Origin: CAUTUX01 sp963542015
Lineage (GTDB): Bacteria; Bacillota; Clostridia; Christensenellales; CAG-917
Direction: 5' to 3'
Assembly (NCBI GenBank): GCA_963542015.1
Contig: CAUTUX010000003.1
Span: forward strand, 1-64,000
DNA length: 64,000 bases
Under the pieces are notes generated by a model, which was not told where the DNA came from, did no database searches, and was given only the letters and a program-made list of their open reading frames with translations. Made by a program: the position numbers and the translations under genes. Shown piece by piece: positions 43,222 through 54,000 of the stretch (the stretch's first letter is position 1; every line of letters begins with the position of its first letter).

Positions 43222-44505
43222 CTAAATTGTTCTGTTATCGACAATTCTCTGCGTTTTAGAATCTGATAGCTGTATTGATCCTGGTGCCTTTAAAACTATT
43301 TTTGCACCAACGCCCAAATTGCCTATCATCTGATTCTCTATATTTTTTCTTATTTTATCGAGGTCTGATATCGTATCTGAAAAATATTCTTTCTTAAGTT
43401 CAACCTGTATTTCCATTGTATCCAAATTTGATACTCTATCCAATACTATTAAATATTTACCTGCTTCAATTTCATTTATATTAAACAGCACACTTTCTAT
43501 CTGCGATGGGAATACATTAACTCCACGGATGATAAGCATATCGTCAGACCTACCTGTAATCCTCCTCATGTGAGTACATTCATGTCCAGACTTACATTTC
43601 TTATGCTCAAGAACTGTTATGTCTCGTGTCCTGTATCTTATTAATGGCATCCCTTCTTTTTGTAAAGTTGTGAAAACCAACTCTCCCTCTTCTCCGTCTG
43701 GCAATGCTTCTAATGTATCTGTATCAACAACTTCTGGATAAAAAATATCATCCCATACATGTAACATATCGCAACACTTACATGATATTGCAACTCCTGG
43801 ACCACTAATCTCAGATAAGCCATAAATATCAAAAGCCTGTATGCCAAACTTTTGTTCAATGTCTTTTTTCATATTTAACGACCATGGCTCAGCTCCAAAA
43901 ATCCCAAGACGCAAATTGAAATCTTTCACATCCATTCCAGCCTTTTTAATTGCTTCATAAAGTACTAAAGCATATGAAGGGGTACATACAAGCACTGTTG
44001 CCTTAAAATCTTTCAATAATTGTATCTGTCTTATCGTATTTCCAGCAGCTGCGGGAACAACCGTACAGCCAAGCTTTTCAGCTCCATAATGTAACCCAAG
44101 GCCTCCTGTAAAAAGTCCATATCCAAATGCGATGTGTAAAACATCATCTTTTGTGACTCCAGCTTTTTCAAGACATCTCTTAACCGCTTCTGCCCACATG
44201 TCCAAGTCGTTTTTTGTATATCCTGCGACTGTAAGCTTTCCTGTCGTTCCACTGGATGCATGTAACCGAACGATATCTTTCATTGGTACTGCAAATGTGC
44301 CAAAAGGATAATTGTCACGCAAGTCTTGCTTTGTTGTAAATGGTAATTTTGTAATATCATCTATTGACTTGATGTCGCTTGGTTTAACTTTAGCATCTTG
44401 CATTTTCTTTTTATAATATGGAACATTCTCATACACTCTTTTTACAAGTGCTATGAGATTTTTACTTTGTTCCTTTTTAATTTCTTTTCTTGTTTTTTCA
44501 CTCAT
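43222..44505 (-). CDS. paaK: phenylacetate-CoA ligase family enzyme
   Basis: About 427 residues from ATG 44505 (a TTG frame extends to 44517). Adenylate-forming family: the P-loop 'RLHASSGTTGKLTVAGYT', 'GYGLFTGGLGLHYGAEKLG', 'YGLSEISGPGVA', 'TTLQKEGMPLIRYRTRDI' and the hinge/C-terminal 'RITGRSDDMLIIRGVNVFPSQIE' match PaaK. It activates phenylacetate or related aryl acids with CoA. Directly downstream of iorA-iorB, it can ligate, or run in reverse on, arylacetyl-CoA from aromatic 2-oxo acids. It overlaps iorB by 8 nt. Confidence 0.93.
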   Translation of the reverse strand: MSEKTRKEIKKEQSKNLIALVKRVYENVPYYKKKMQDAKVKPSDIKSIDDITKLPFTTKQDLRDNYPFGTFAVPMKDIVRLHASSGTTGKLTVAGYTKNDLDMWAEAVKRCLEKAGVTKDDVLHIAFGYGLFTGGLGLHYGAEKLGCTVVPAAAGNTIRQIQLLKDFKATVLVCTPSYALVLYEAIKKAGMDVKDFNLRLGIFGAEPWSLNMKKDIEQKFGIQAFDIYGLSEISGPGVAISCKCCDMLHVWDDIFYPEVVDTDTLEALPDGEEGELVFTTLQKEGMPLIRYRTRDITVLEHKKCKSGHECTHMRRITGRSDDMLIIRGVNVFPSQIESVLFNINEIEAGKYLIVLDRVSNLDTMEIQVELKKEYFSDTISDLDKIRKNIENQMIGNLGVGAKIVLKAPGSIQLSDSKTQRIVDNRTI

Positions 44506-45070
44506 GGTTATATCCAATCTCTAACGCTTTAATATTTAAATCAAGAAACTTTTCTTTTACAGTAGCTTGTAAAGCTTGTTTAGCAATGTTGATATCTATG
44601 CCAAGTCTTTTAATTAATGCCCCTATCATTATTACATTAACTGTCTTTATATTTCCCAATTCCTCAGCTTTTGAAACGGCATCTAAAAACACTGCATTTT
44701 TTATTCTCTTTTTAATATTCTCAATAATGTCTTGAGGATATTCTCTTGCTCCTGTTATTACTGGCATTGGGGCAATCTTCTGAGTGTTTACAACCGCACA
44801 CCCGTCATCCTTTAAATAATCTAGATATCTTAATGCTTCTAACTGTTCAAATGCTAAAAGTATATCTGCTTCTTTGAGACCTATTATAGGAGTATTTACT
44901 TTATCGGCAATTTTGACATGTGTAACTACACTACCTCCTCTTTGAGCCATTCCATGAACTTCGCTAAGTTTACAATCCTTATCCATTATCGTTGCAATTT
45001 GTCCGAGTATTCTCGATGCCAATAAAGTTCCTTGACCACCAACTCCAACTATTAAAATATTTATATCCAT
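44498..45070 (-). CDS. iorB: indolepyruvate ferredoxin oxidoreductase beta
   Basis: 190 residues of the gamma-type 2-oxoacid:ferredoxin oxidoreductase fold. 'INILIVGVGGQGTLLASRIL' opens the domain, 'SEVHGMAQRGGSVVTHVKI' is the conserved centre, and 'LLAFEQLEALRYL' follows. It pairs with IorA to decarboxylate indolepyruvate and other aryl pyruvates to aryl-acetyl-CoA with reduced ferredoxin. Starts 4 nt after iorA. Normal length. Confidence 0.95.
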   Translation of the reverse strand: MDINILIVGVGGQGTLLASRILGQIATIMDKDCKLSEVHGMAQRGGSVVTHVKIADKVNTPIIGLKEADILLAFEQLEALRYLDYLKDDGCAVVNTQKIAPMPVITGAREYPQDIIENIKKRIKNAVFLDAVSKAEELGNIKTVNVIMIGALIKRLGIDINIAKQALQATVKEKFLDLNIKALEIGYNHE

Positions 45071-45073
45071 ATG

Positions 45074-46789
45074 CTATTCACACCTCTTTATGCATCCGAA
45101 TTTACATACTTTATAACATAATGTACATCCAGTACACATTGATCTATCTATTACCGCTTTACCATCTACTTTCTGAATCGCAGGACATCCCAATTTTAAA
45201 CATACTCCACATTTCTTACAGTCATGCACTTCAAATGGCGTATCGTATTTTTTTAGAATTAATGCACAAGGTCTCTGCATTATAATTACAGACACTCCAT
45301 CTTTTTGAGTTTCTTCTTTTATACTTCTTTCAACTTCTGCCAAATCATATGCGTCAACAACCTGAACTGATTTAACACCCGCTGCCTTACACATATCGTA
45401 TAAATTCAGTATTTCAGTTTCCTCTCCTTTCAATGTTTTTCCTGTCGCTGGATGATCTTGATGCCCCGTCATACCTGTCGTTGAATTATCAAGTATTAAA
45501 AGTGTAATGTTGCTCTTATTATATACGGCATTAACAAGACCAGTTATTCCGCTGTGAATGAATGTTGAGTCTCCAATTACCGCAACCGTTTTTTTAGAAC
45601 TTTCTCTTCCCAACGCCTTCTCAAAACCATGAGCCATACCTATACTTGCTCCCATGCATAGTACTGTATCAACTGCCGATAATGGTGGTTGAGCTCCGAG
45701 GGTATAGCACCCTATATCCGCACAAACTCTCATTTTCAGTTTTGAAAGTATATAGAACACTCCTCTGTGTGGACATCCAGCACACATTACTGGGGGTCTA
45801 TTTGGCAAATCACAAGGATTAGTCTTTAACTTTATATCAAGCAGTTTTTCTTTAATTGTAGATACTGACAATTCACCCTGAATTGAAAATAAATTTTTAC
45901 CTTCACATTTAATACCATGTGCTTTAATCTGATCTTCAAAAAATGGTTCAAGTTCCTCTACAACAACTAGTCTCTTTACTTTCTTTGAAAAATCTTCTAT
46001 CAATTTAAAAGGCATTGGATATACCAATCCTAGCTTTAAAACTGATGCGTCTGGCAATGCATCTTTTACATACTGATATACAACTCCAGAACAAACTATT
46101 CCCAAATCCTTTGATTTATATTCAACTGTATTTATAGGTAAAGTGTTGCAATCCTCTGCGAGCCTTTTTTCTCTATCTTCAACAACAAGATGCCTCTTTA
46201 TGGCTGAAGCTGGCATCATTGTATATTTGGAAATATCTTTTTGATAAGGCTTAACAGGTACTTCCTCTCTGTCGTGCATCTCAACCATACTTTGTGAGTG
46301 TGCTATTCTTGTCGTTTCTCTTAACAGAACTGGCGTGTCATACTTTTCTGATATTTCAAAAGCCACTTTAACAAAGTCTTTTGCTTCCTGCGATGAGGCA
46401 GGCTCCAACATTGGTATATGTGATGATCTTGCATAAAATCTTGAATCTTGTTCATTCTGTGAAGAATGCATTCCAGGGTCATCTGCAACAAGTATAAGTG
46501 CTCCACCATTTACACCTGTATATGCCATTGTGAATAATGGATCTGCTGCAACATTCAATCCGACATGTTTCATACACGCCATTGTCCTTACGCCCGCATA
46601 TGATGCTCCAGCTACCACTTCAAGTGCCACTTTCTCATTTGGTGCCCATTCTGTATATATCTCAGGGTACTTTGCTGCGTACTCACTTATTTCCGTTGAC
46701 GGTGTTCCAGGATATGCTGACATAACCTTGCCACCAGCTTCATACATACCCCTCGCAACTGCTTCATTTCCAAGCATTATCTTTTTCAT
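45074..46789 (-). CDS. iorA: indolepyruvate ferredoxin oxidoreductase alpha
   Basis: 571 residues. The pyrimidine-binding N-terminal domain starts 'LGNEAVARGMYEAGGKVMSAYPGTPSTEI'. The TPP domain has 'GDSTFIHSGITGLVNAVYN' and 'DNSTTGMTGHQDHPATG', with 'CAGCPHRGVFY' before it. The C-terminus has a cysteine-rich 4Fe-4S region, 'CKKCGVCLKLGCP' and 'CTGCTLCYKVCKFGC'. It ferments tryptophan, phenylalanine and tyrosine via their 2-oxo acids. GAGG precedes ATG. It lies 21 nt after the acyl-CoA ligase gene. Typical IorA is slightly longer (about 590-630). Confidence 0.96.
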   Translation of the reverse strand: MKKIMLGNEAVARGMYEAGGKVMSAYPGTPSTEISEYAAKYPEIYTEWAPNEKVALEVVAGASYAGVRTMACMKHVGLNVAADPLFTMAYTGVNGGALILVADDPGMHSSQNEQDSRFYARSSHIPMLEPASSQEAKDFVKVAFEISEKYDTPVLLRETTRIAHSQSMVEMHDREEVPVKPYQKDISKYTMMPASAIKRHLVVEDREKRLAEDCNTLPINTVEYKSKDLGIVCSGVVYQYVKDALPDASVLKLGLVYPMPFKLIEDFSKKVKRLVVVEELEPFFEDQIKAHGIKCEGKNLFSIQGELSVSTIKEKLLDIKLKTNPCDLPNRPPVMCAGCPHRGVFYILSKLKMRVCADIGCYTLGAQPPLSAVDTVLCMGASIGMAHGFEKALGRESSKKTVAVIGDSTFIHSGITGLVNAVYNKSNITLLILDNSTTGMTGHQDHPATGKTLKGEETEILNLYDMCKAAGVKSVQVVDAYDLAEVERSIKEETQKDGVSVIIMQRPCALILKKYDTPFEVHDCKKCGVCLKLGCPAIQKVDGKAVIDRSMCTGCTLCYKVCKFGCIKRCE

Positions 46790-46809
46790 TATTTCCTCTA
46801 TATATGTTT

Positions 46810-48432
46810 TTATTTTATCTGTTGTTCAACTACATTGCTTGCACAATATTGTTTTCTCAATTTTACTTTCTCAATTTTTCCCGTTGCGTTTCTATCTACT
46901 TTTCCAAATATAATTTCTTTCGGTCTCTTGTATCTTGGTAGCTCCTTGCAAAATTCCTCAACCTCTTCAACTGAAAGAGTATTGTCTTTCCTTTCTATTA
47001 TGGCTAGTGCAATTTCCCCAAGTCTTGGATGAAATTTTCCTATTACTGCAGCGTCTTTTATTTTATCATTTTTACGAAGGAAGTCTTCTATCTGTACTGG
47101 ATAAATATTTTCACCACCTGTTATAATTACATCCTTTTTGCGATCTACAAGATATATAAATCCATCTTCTGATTTCGCCATGTCTCCAGTGTATAGCCAT
47201 CCATCTTTTAAAGTTTCATTTGTCGCTTTTACATCTTTGTAGTAACAGACCATAACTCCAGAACCCTTTACGCATAGCTCACCAACTTCTCCTTCCTTTA
47301 CTTCTTTACCTTTTTCATCAACTATCTTAACTTCCCATCCATATCCTGGAACCCCAATAGCTCCAACATGTTCTATGTTATCTACGCCCAAATGAACACA
47401 GCCCGGTCCAATACTTTCTGAAAGACCATAATTCGTATCATACTGATGATTAGGAAAAACTTTTTTCCATCTCTTAATAAGTGATGGTGGTACTGGCTGA
47501 GCTCCTATATGCATGAGCCTCCATTGTTTTAAATCATACTTTTTAAGATCAATTTCTCCACTGTCAATTTGGTCAAGTATATCTTGTGCCCATGGAACTA
47601 ATAGCCATACGATAGTACATTTTTCCTTTGAAACAGTCTCTACTATTAGCTTAGGGGATATCCCTTTCAATATAACTGTTGGAGATCCAGATATTAAACT
47701 CCCAAACCAGTGCATTTTTGCCCCAGTGTGATAGAACGGAGGAATGCACAAAAATTTATCACTATGCGTCTGCCCATGATGTTTTTGTTCTACTTCGGCT
47801 GCTGTTGTGAGACTTTTGTGTTTGTGCAAAATTGCTTTTGGAAAACCTGTGGTTCCACTTGAAAAATATATTGCAGCCTCATCCTCTGGACTCAATTTTA
47901 TATTTGGATTTTTTGTGTCACATCCTTGTGTAAAGTCATTATATGATTCTGCAAAGATCGGACAATTCTTACCCACATAAATAAAATCCTTTACTCTGTC
48001 TACACTGTCAAAAATATTTTCAAGACGACCAATAAACTGATCTCCAAAAATTAACAGATCAACATCTGCTAGTTCTAGACAATATTTTATTTCTTCACTT
48101 GAATATCGATAATTAAATGGAACAACCACAGCTCCCGTCTTTAGTATGCCAAAATAAATTGGTAACCATTCCAAAGAATTGAACATGAGAATAGCAACTT
48201 TATTTCCTTTGCCGATTCCGTGTTTTAATAAAGCATTTGCAAATCTATTAGCTTCATCGTTGAACTGCCCCCATGTAATTTCCCTTCTGCTCGATTGATT
48301 GTTCTGTACAACCAATGGGAACTCTTTCCATGTAACATGCATATGCTCTTCAATCTTTTCACTTATTTCTATTAATGCCACTTCATCTTTCAACTTAACG
48401 GCATTGTCTTCTAAATATTTTGTTATTACCAT
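46810..48432 (-). CDS. AMP-forming acyl-CoA ligase
   Basis: 540 residues. The AMP-binding P-loop is 'AAIYFSSGTTGFPKAILHKHKS' (about 193-214), then 'IPPFYHTGAKMHW', 'NYGLSESIGPG', 'GWLYTGDMAKSEDGFIYLVDRKKDVIITGGENIYP' and the catalytic Lys in 'RNATGKIEKVKLR'. Residues 8-50 hold an unusual insert before 'ITWGQFNDEANRFA'. The substrate is unknown; the operon with iorAB and paaK suggests branched-chain, aryl or other carboxylic acids. It starts 3 nt after the hydratase gene. Cytoplasmic. Confidence 0.92.
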   Translation of the reverse strand: MVITKYLEDNAVKLKDEVALIEISEKIEEHMHVTWKEFPLVVQNNQSSRREITWGQFNDEANRFANALLKHGIGKGNKVAILMFNSLEWLPIYFGILKTGAVVVPFNYRYSSEEIKYCLELADVDLLIFGDQFIGRLENIFDSVDRVKDFIYVGKNCPIFAESYNDFTQGCDTKNPNIKLSPEDEAAIYFSSGTTGFPKAILHKHKSLTTAAEVEQKHHGQTHSDKFLCIPPFYHTGAKMHWFGSLISGSPTVILKGISPKLIVETVSKEKCTIVWLLVPWAQDILDQIDSGEIDLKKYDLKQWRLMHIGAQPVPPSLIKRWKKVFPNHQYDTNYGLSESIGPGCVHLGVDNIEHVGAIGVPGYGWEVKIVDEKGKEVKEGEVGELCVKGSGVMVCYYKDVKATNETLKDGWLYTGDMAKSEDGFIYLVDRKKDVIITGGENIYPVQIEDFLRKNDKIKDAAVIGKFHPRLGEIALAIIERKDNTLSVEEVEEFCKELPRYKRPKEIIFGKVDRNATGKIEKVKLRKQYCASNVVEQQIK

Positions 48433-48435
48433 TTT

Positions 48436-50631
48436 TTACCTATTTTGTTTGTAGTAATTAATTAAACAACCGCTTAAGATTATATCCCTCTCTTCTTTTG
48501 TAAGTCTGTCTATTGTTAATTTAATATTTAATTTCTCTTTATTTCTAAACAAAACAGCATCTACAATATTGTCGTTATTCTCAATAACCTTACGAATGTT
48601 TTTAACAATTATAATATCATTTAAATCAAACTGATCTTCTGTTCTAAATGGGATCATTCCCCAGTTTATTACATTTGAACGATATCGCTTTGTGGCATAT
48701 TCTTTTGCTAAATTGGCTGATGCTGACAAGAATCTCTGACAGCTGGCTGCCTGTTCTCGAGCACTTCCATCTCCAACTTTTCTTGCATATATTGTGCTAC
48801 CAATAGAGACATCTTTTTTGTCAAGATGCTCTTTCTCAATAGCCGTTAATATATCCATATTTGAACCATCTCTAACTTCTTTAGCCCTTGCCACATATCC
48901 TGGATCTTTTCTGGATAATGCAAATTCTGCGAGCTTCAATGGATTACTGCGGTATGATGATGTTTCACCACTTGGTATAAGTTCATCTGTTGTCGTTACA
49001 GGGTCCTTAATAACTGAGACCACCTTTATCGCCAAATTGTCTTTTAATTCTTCCAGCTTTGGTATATCTGTTATGTTTGGACCGAACACTATTTTTTCTT
49101 CTGGTATCGGCTTGCCAAATCCATTGTATATTCTATTTTTATAAATTTCAGTTTCAAACCTAAATGGCTTGAAATGTTCGTTATACTCCATATTCAATGC
49201 AGATGTTAATACTCCTCCGTTAGCAGCTGTTGCGGCTATCGATCTTGCATCCATCAATGCGACTGAAGCTATCTGCCCGTCAGTCTTACTTCCTTCTCTT
49301 CTTTCAAAATTTCTAGTTGTATGTCTAATAGAAAATCCATTATTGTTTGGTACATCTCCCGCTCCGAAGCATGGTCCACAAAATGCTGGTTTTATTATTG
49401 CTCCAGCTTTTATCAATGCGTCGTATGCTCCATTCTTAATTAGCTGTAAATTAACAGGTTGCGAACCTGGATATACCATAAATGAGAAGGCATCACTCCC
49501 AATTGTTTTATCTTTTATTATTTCACTTGCAACCATAATGTTGTCATATGTACCACCAGCACACCCTGCTATAACTGCTTGTGAAACTTTTACCTTCCCA
49601 TCAACAATTTTGTCTGTTAATTTAAATTCATGATTTTTAAATCCTAGAAGCTTATTCCCTTCTTCTTCAACTTTGCTCAAGATCTCTTTAGGATTATCTA
49701 TTACATCTTGAAGTTTATATGTGTTTGATGGATGGAATGGCATGGCTATCATAGGCTCTGCTTTGCCTAAATCAATTTCTATGACCTTGTCATACAGTGC
49801 TCCATCTTCTGCCTTTAATTTTACAAATTCATTTTCTCTTCCAAAAACTTTGAGGTACTCTTTCGTATTTTCATCTGTTTCCCATATCGAACTTAGACAT
49901 GCGGTTTCTGTAGTCATTACATCAATGCCATTTCTAAATTCCATAGAAAGATGTTTAATTCCATCGCCAACAAATTCAAGAACTGCATTTTTAACAAATG
50001 CATTTTTAAAAACTTCTCCGATTAATAGCAATGCAATATCTTGCGGACCAACTCCCATTCTAACTTTACCTGTGAGTTTAACTGCAATTACATTCGGATA
50101 TGCAATGTCATATGTTCTATTTAAAATTTGTTTAACTAATTCAGGACCACCTTCGCCTATTGCCATTGTTCCGATAGCACCATATCTAGTATGACTGTCA
50201 CTACCCAAAATCATTTTGCCAGGTGCTGCAAAATTTTCACGCATATATGTATGAATTACTGCCTGGTTTGCAGGAACATATATTCCGCCATATTTTTTAG
50301 CACATGAAAGACCAAATAAGTGATCGTCCTCATTTATTGTTCCACCTACACAACATAATGAATTATGACAGTTTGTTAAGACATAAGGTACAGGAAATTT
50401 CTCAAGTCCGCTTGCTCTTGCAGATTGGATAATACCGACGTACGTAATATCATGAGATGCCAATGCATCAAACTTAATTTTAAGTTCTTCAATATTTTCA
50501 CTTTTATTGTGTTTTTCAAGAATTTTGTAAGCAATCGTCTTTTCTTTAGAAGGCAAACCTTTAAAGGAATTTGGATCTAGAAATTCACCTTTATAATATA
50601 CTCTTTTTTCATCTAATAATTTAATTGACAT
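48436..50631 (-). CDS. aconitase-family hydratase
   Basis: About 731 residues from ATG 50631. Aconitase superfamily: 'MILGSDSHTRYGAIGTMAIGEGGPEL' is the substrate Ser-Asp-Ser-His motif. 'NCHNSLCCVGGT', 'VIAGCAGGTYDNI' and 'FCGPCFGAGDVPNNNG' include the probable 4Fe-4S cysteines. The C-terminal swivel domain has 'VSIGSTIYARKVGDGSAREQAA', with the G-D-x-S-x-R-E-x-A arginine signature. It resembles the putative-hydratase branch (YbhJ-like) rather than AcnA/B, so the substrate is not certain. It heads the nine-gene operon to 40795 and has a perfect consensus promoter with a predicted leaderless start. Confidence 0.88.
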   Translation of the reverse strand: MSIKLLDEKRVYYKGEFLDPNSFKGLPSKEKTIAYKILEKHNKSENIEELKIKFDALASHDITYVGIIQSARASGLEKFPVPYVLTNCHNSLCCVGGTINEDDHLFGLSCAKKYGGIYVPANQAVIHTYMRENFAAPGKMILGSDSHTRYGAIGTMAIGEGGPELVKQILNRTYDIAYPNVIAVKLTGKVRMGVGPQDIALLLIGEVFKNAFVKNAVLEFVGDGIKHLSMEFRNGIDVMTTETACLSSIWETDENTKEYLKVFGRENEFVKLKAEDGALYDKVIEIDLGKAEPMIAMPFHPSNTYKLQDVIDNPKEILSKVEEEGNKLLGFKNHEFKLTDKIVDGKVKVSQAVIAGCAGGTYDNIMVASEIIKDKTIGSDAFSFMVYPGSQPVNLQLIKNGAYDALIKAGAIIKPAFCGPCFGAGDVPNNNGFSIRHTTRNFERREGSKTDGQIASVALMDARSIAATAANGGVLTSALNMEYNEHFKPFRFETEIYKNRIYNGFGKPIPEEKIVFGPNITDIPKLEELKDNLAIKVVSVIKDPVTTTDELIPSGETSSYRSNPLKLAEFALSRKDPGYVARAKEVRDGSNMDILTAIEKEHLDKKDVSIGSTIYARKVGDGSAREQAASCQRFLSASANLAKEYATKRYRSNVINWGMIPFRTEDQFDLNDIIIVKNIRKVIENNDNIVDAVLFRNKEKLNIKLTIDRLTKEERDIILSGCLINYYKQNR

Positions 50632-50638
50632 ATATATT

Positions 50639-50667
50639 ATTATATATAAGAGTATTTTTAATGTCAA
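50639..50667 (-). promoter_or_regulatory. perfect consensus promoter, leaderless start
   Basis: Minus strand TTGACA (50667-50662), exactly 17 nt, TATAAT (50644-50639), then 7 nt and ATG at 50631. Both hexamers are perfect sigma-A consensus. The expected first transcribed base is at or one base from the ATG, and no Shine-Dalgarno exists. Confidence 0.85.
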
Positions 50668-50905
50668 AATTGAGCTATCTAATTTTAACGGATTAGAATA
50701 GCTAAAACATCAAAAACAGCCTCTAAAACTGGTTATTCAATAACTTTTATTACTTGATGTGATTATTTAGGCAAATTACAAATAGGACAACCATGACAAC
50801 ATACTGGTTAATTTTATTTCCGAAAAACTATTTACACAAAATTCCATACATAACAACTAAAACCTTATTAGCCAATAACTAATTGTCGTTTTTTTAAATT
50901 TTATA
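50668..50905. other. intergenic between operon and RNA gene
   Basis: About 240 A/T-rich bases divergent between the hydratase promoter and the structured RNA. No reading frame or terminator is evident. Confidence 0.4.
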
Positions 50906-50913
50906 TTGACATC

Positions 50914-51067
50914 CCCTACGCAATCGTGTAAGCTGGGAATGATCTCAATTCGTACCTGAATTAGATTACACTACAGGTTCAAATAAAGATTTTTCCTAGT
51001 CGTGCGGACATTTTGCCGTGCAGTTGCGGTAGCAACATTAAGGCTTACAAGATTGTGAGCTTTTTTT
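50914..51067 (+). ncRNA. structured small RNA, 6S-like candidate
   Basis: A 16-position helix closes the unit: CGCAATCGTGTAAGCT (50919-50934) pairs with GGCTTACAAGATTGTG (51042-51057) with one mismatch and two wobbles. Inside are GTGCGG/CCGTGC (a 6-bp hairpin around 51002-51021), a perfect GTTGC-GGTA-GCAAC hairpin (about 51023-51036) next to the closing helix, and ACCTG/CAGGT. A T7 run (51061-51067) ends it, like an intrinsic terminator. A long closing stem, internal bubble and small 3' hairpin recall 6S RNA, but it is short (about 150 nt) and I cannot confirm the family. TTGACA at 50906 and TATATT at 50902 are candidate promoter parts. Confidence 0.5.
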
Positions 51068-54000
51068 ATGCCCAACTATTATATTTATATTTGTTGTTTT
51101 CTGCATTCGTAGAAAGCTTCATTATTATGTCGCATAAAGTAATGTAATCTTTTGCGTCCTCATTTTTAACAGCACAAATTTCAATGCCCTTGGCTTTGCA
51201 AATTTCCACTTTATGCTTATCTCTTTTGATAGTTGCCTCGTCATAATAATGTTCTGGTCCATTTAGTTCTATACATATTTTAGGTTCTTTTTCTTTATTA
51301 TAAAGTATGATATCGAACTCTTGTTGCTCTTTCTGCATGTTTTCATCATCCTTAAAGAGATCTGCAACATTAACATTTCGTTTTACGAAATAATCGGGAT
51401 TGCATGTACAAAACTGTTTCAATGTTGCATAGAATTTGTCCTCATTAATACTTCCATTTGATTTCCCTATTTTCTCATGTTGATATTCATTACCCTTTTC
51501 GCAATTTCCATTTTTCTTGATATATTCAACAAGCCTATCAAGATAATTAACTTTTCCACTTTTATTCTTCAACGCCTCTTGAGCCTCAAGATCAATATAA
51601 ATTATTAGTTTTTTCTTTGCTCTTGTTATTGCAACATTATTAAGTTCCTTACTGGTAGCAAGCCATTCGTATGCACTGCGTGTTGTTTTCTTTGAAATCG
51701 ACATGGATAACAACACTACATCTTCTTCGCCACCTTGCACTTCATGAATAGTCTTACACACGACATCACTAATACCCTCTCTTTTTAACAACTTATTAAT
51801 ATGATTTTTTTGATTTCTAAATGGCGTGATAATTAGGGCTTTAGATATTTGATTTCGTTTAATATCGTCAACAATGTTTTGTGCTTCATCAATAGATAAA
51901 TTATTTTCAACGGATGTACCCTTATTATCAATATTAACAATTCCTATTTCTCCATCGTCACTCACATAAGATAAATCCAATTGGTTTTGATAAAACATTT
52001 CATTTGAAAAACCAATTATTTTTTTACAACAACGATAATGGTATTTTAATAGAATATATTTAGAGAGCCCATCATTCTTTCTCATTAGATTTAAAATTGA
52101 ATTATCTTTAAAATCAAAATTGTCTAAAATATTGTATTTCTTTTTTAATTTTTTGTTCAATCTTGTACTTATTGAAGTAATAGGAGAAAGCTGATTTTCA
52201 TCTCCAACTAAAAGTAATGATTTTGCCTTTGCAATGGGCAACAATGCTATTGCGGGTTGGCACTGACTCGCTTCATCCATTATTACCAAGTCAAACATAA
52301 ATTTTGGGGTTCCTATCGTTTGCGACGATTGATTTGTTGTACAGATGATAGGGAAAACGGCTGTAAGTAGTCGCATATTATATTCATCATTTATCCAATC
52401 TTTAAAATCTCTTATTCGTTCATCTGAATCTGGTTGTTTGCATATGCTGATTAGCCGAGCATACTCGGGTTCTTTTAATTTGTTAATATATTCAAGTGAC
52501 TTAAAAAATAAATAACTTTCTAATGTGGCGTTTGTTTTTATTGAGCGGATTAGACTGCCAATTTCTTCATTTTTAATTGCTTTTTTGTCCGCAATTTTAT
52601 CCATCTGAGCGTCTATTTGTTTTTCAATCACTCCTTGTTTTGTGTATGGGAATATTGTGCGTAGTTTTTTTATTCTGCCAATATTCTCTATTGTTTCTTC
52701 TAAGATTTCTTGCTCATTCAGTCTCTTGATTAACTCACAATTTTCAATGTCATTTTGTTTTTTGATGCTTTTGAGCACTTCAGGAATTGGTTTTTTATGA
52801 TAGCTGTAATCATACATCTGCGATATAAATTGTATTGCGTCTTTCAGCACATCCTTTTTCCCAAGTCTTAGAATCGGAAAAGGTATATTTTGATCCTTAT
52901 ATCTTAGCTTTCCTTGGCTATGTTGATCATATCGCAACTGGTTAGCAATTCCATCAACGGGATTGTTGTTAGCAGAACACACCAATACTGTCTTATCATT
53001 ATAAAACGCACTTAATATTACATTTATTATTGTTTGTGTTTTTCCTGTTCCTGGAGGTCCCTGAACAAATGTAACTGGGTTTTTCATTGCATTATATATA
53101 ACTCTCATCTGCGAGGTGTTAACTTTTTTATCCAATATCATAATTGAAGGTTCTATTATTTTATCTTCTTGATGTCTCATTCCAAAAAATGATTTGAGAG
53201 GTTTTGGTAAAGTATCACTTTGAATCTTTTCTTCTATTGTTCTATACGTTACTGAAAGGTCCGCTTTATTACAATCCTCAAGAATCATTATCTTAGGTTG
53301 TGTATCAATTTTAACTTGTTTACAGTTATCTTTAATATCCAGTGCTTCTTGTACAATCCTAATCCTTGTTTCTACATCTTCGTTTAAAAAATCTTCAATA
53401 TGCATATTAATACTTTCTAAGATAGAAGTTGTTTTTGGAGTGTCATACAACCCACTTATCACCGTCGTATTAAATGAAATTCTATCGTCACATTCAAGAC
53501 TTTTTTCTTTCGGGTTGAATGTAACCTTATAGTATGTTAATACATATAATTTGCCATTTACTTCCAATGATAATTCATTTATACCTAGTAAACAGTTCTT
53601 AAATTCTCTGTTGTTTCCTTTATGATAGTTATATATATGTTCAACTAATTGTTTCGCTTGCTCATCATTTAATTTATACTTTTGCTGATTTTTTAATGTA
53701 GAAATATCTATACCCTCAATCATAATGGCATTCTTTTGGGATAAGTCAATATCCATGCGATAGCATTCTCTGTAATAATTCAACACGCCTTTCCCGTTAT
53801 TATAACTATTCAGCCAAGTACATTCTTCTAATGTCTCTATTAGCTCTGATGAGACTTCACGAGGGGTGATGAATTCACAAATTTCTACTTTTTGAATCTT
53901 TTCGAAATAGATTGTACAATTTGTTTTAATTTCATTCTTTATGTTTAATTCTGTTGCTGCGAAACTTTTCTGTTCAACATTGATATTATTTATAAATATC

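Noticed and set aside
50906..50934. TTGACA-17-TAAGCT as promoter of the small RNA
   Set aside because: Transcription from it would start after the 5' arm of the closing helix, so the helix could not form. The upstream TATATT is more consistent, though weaker.
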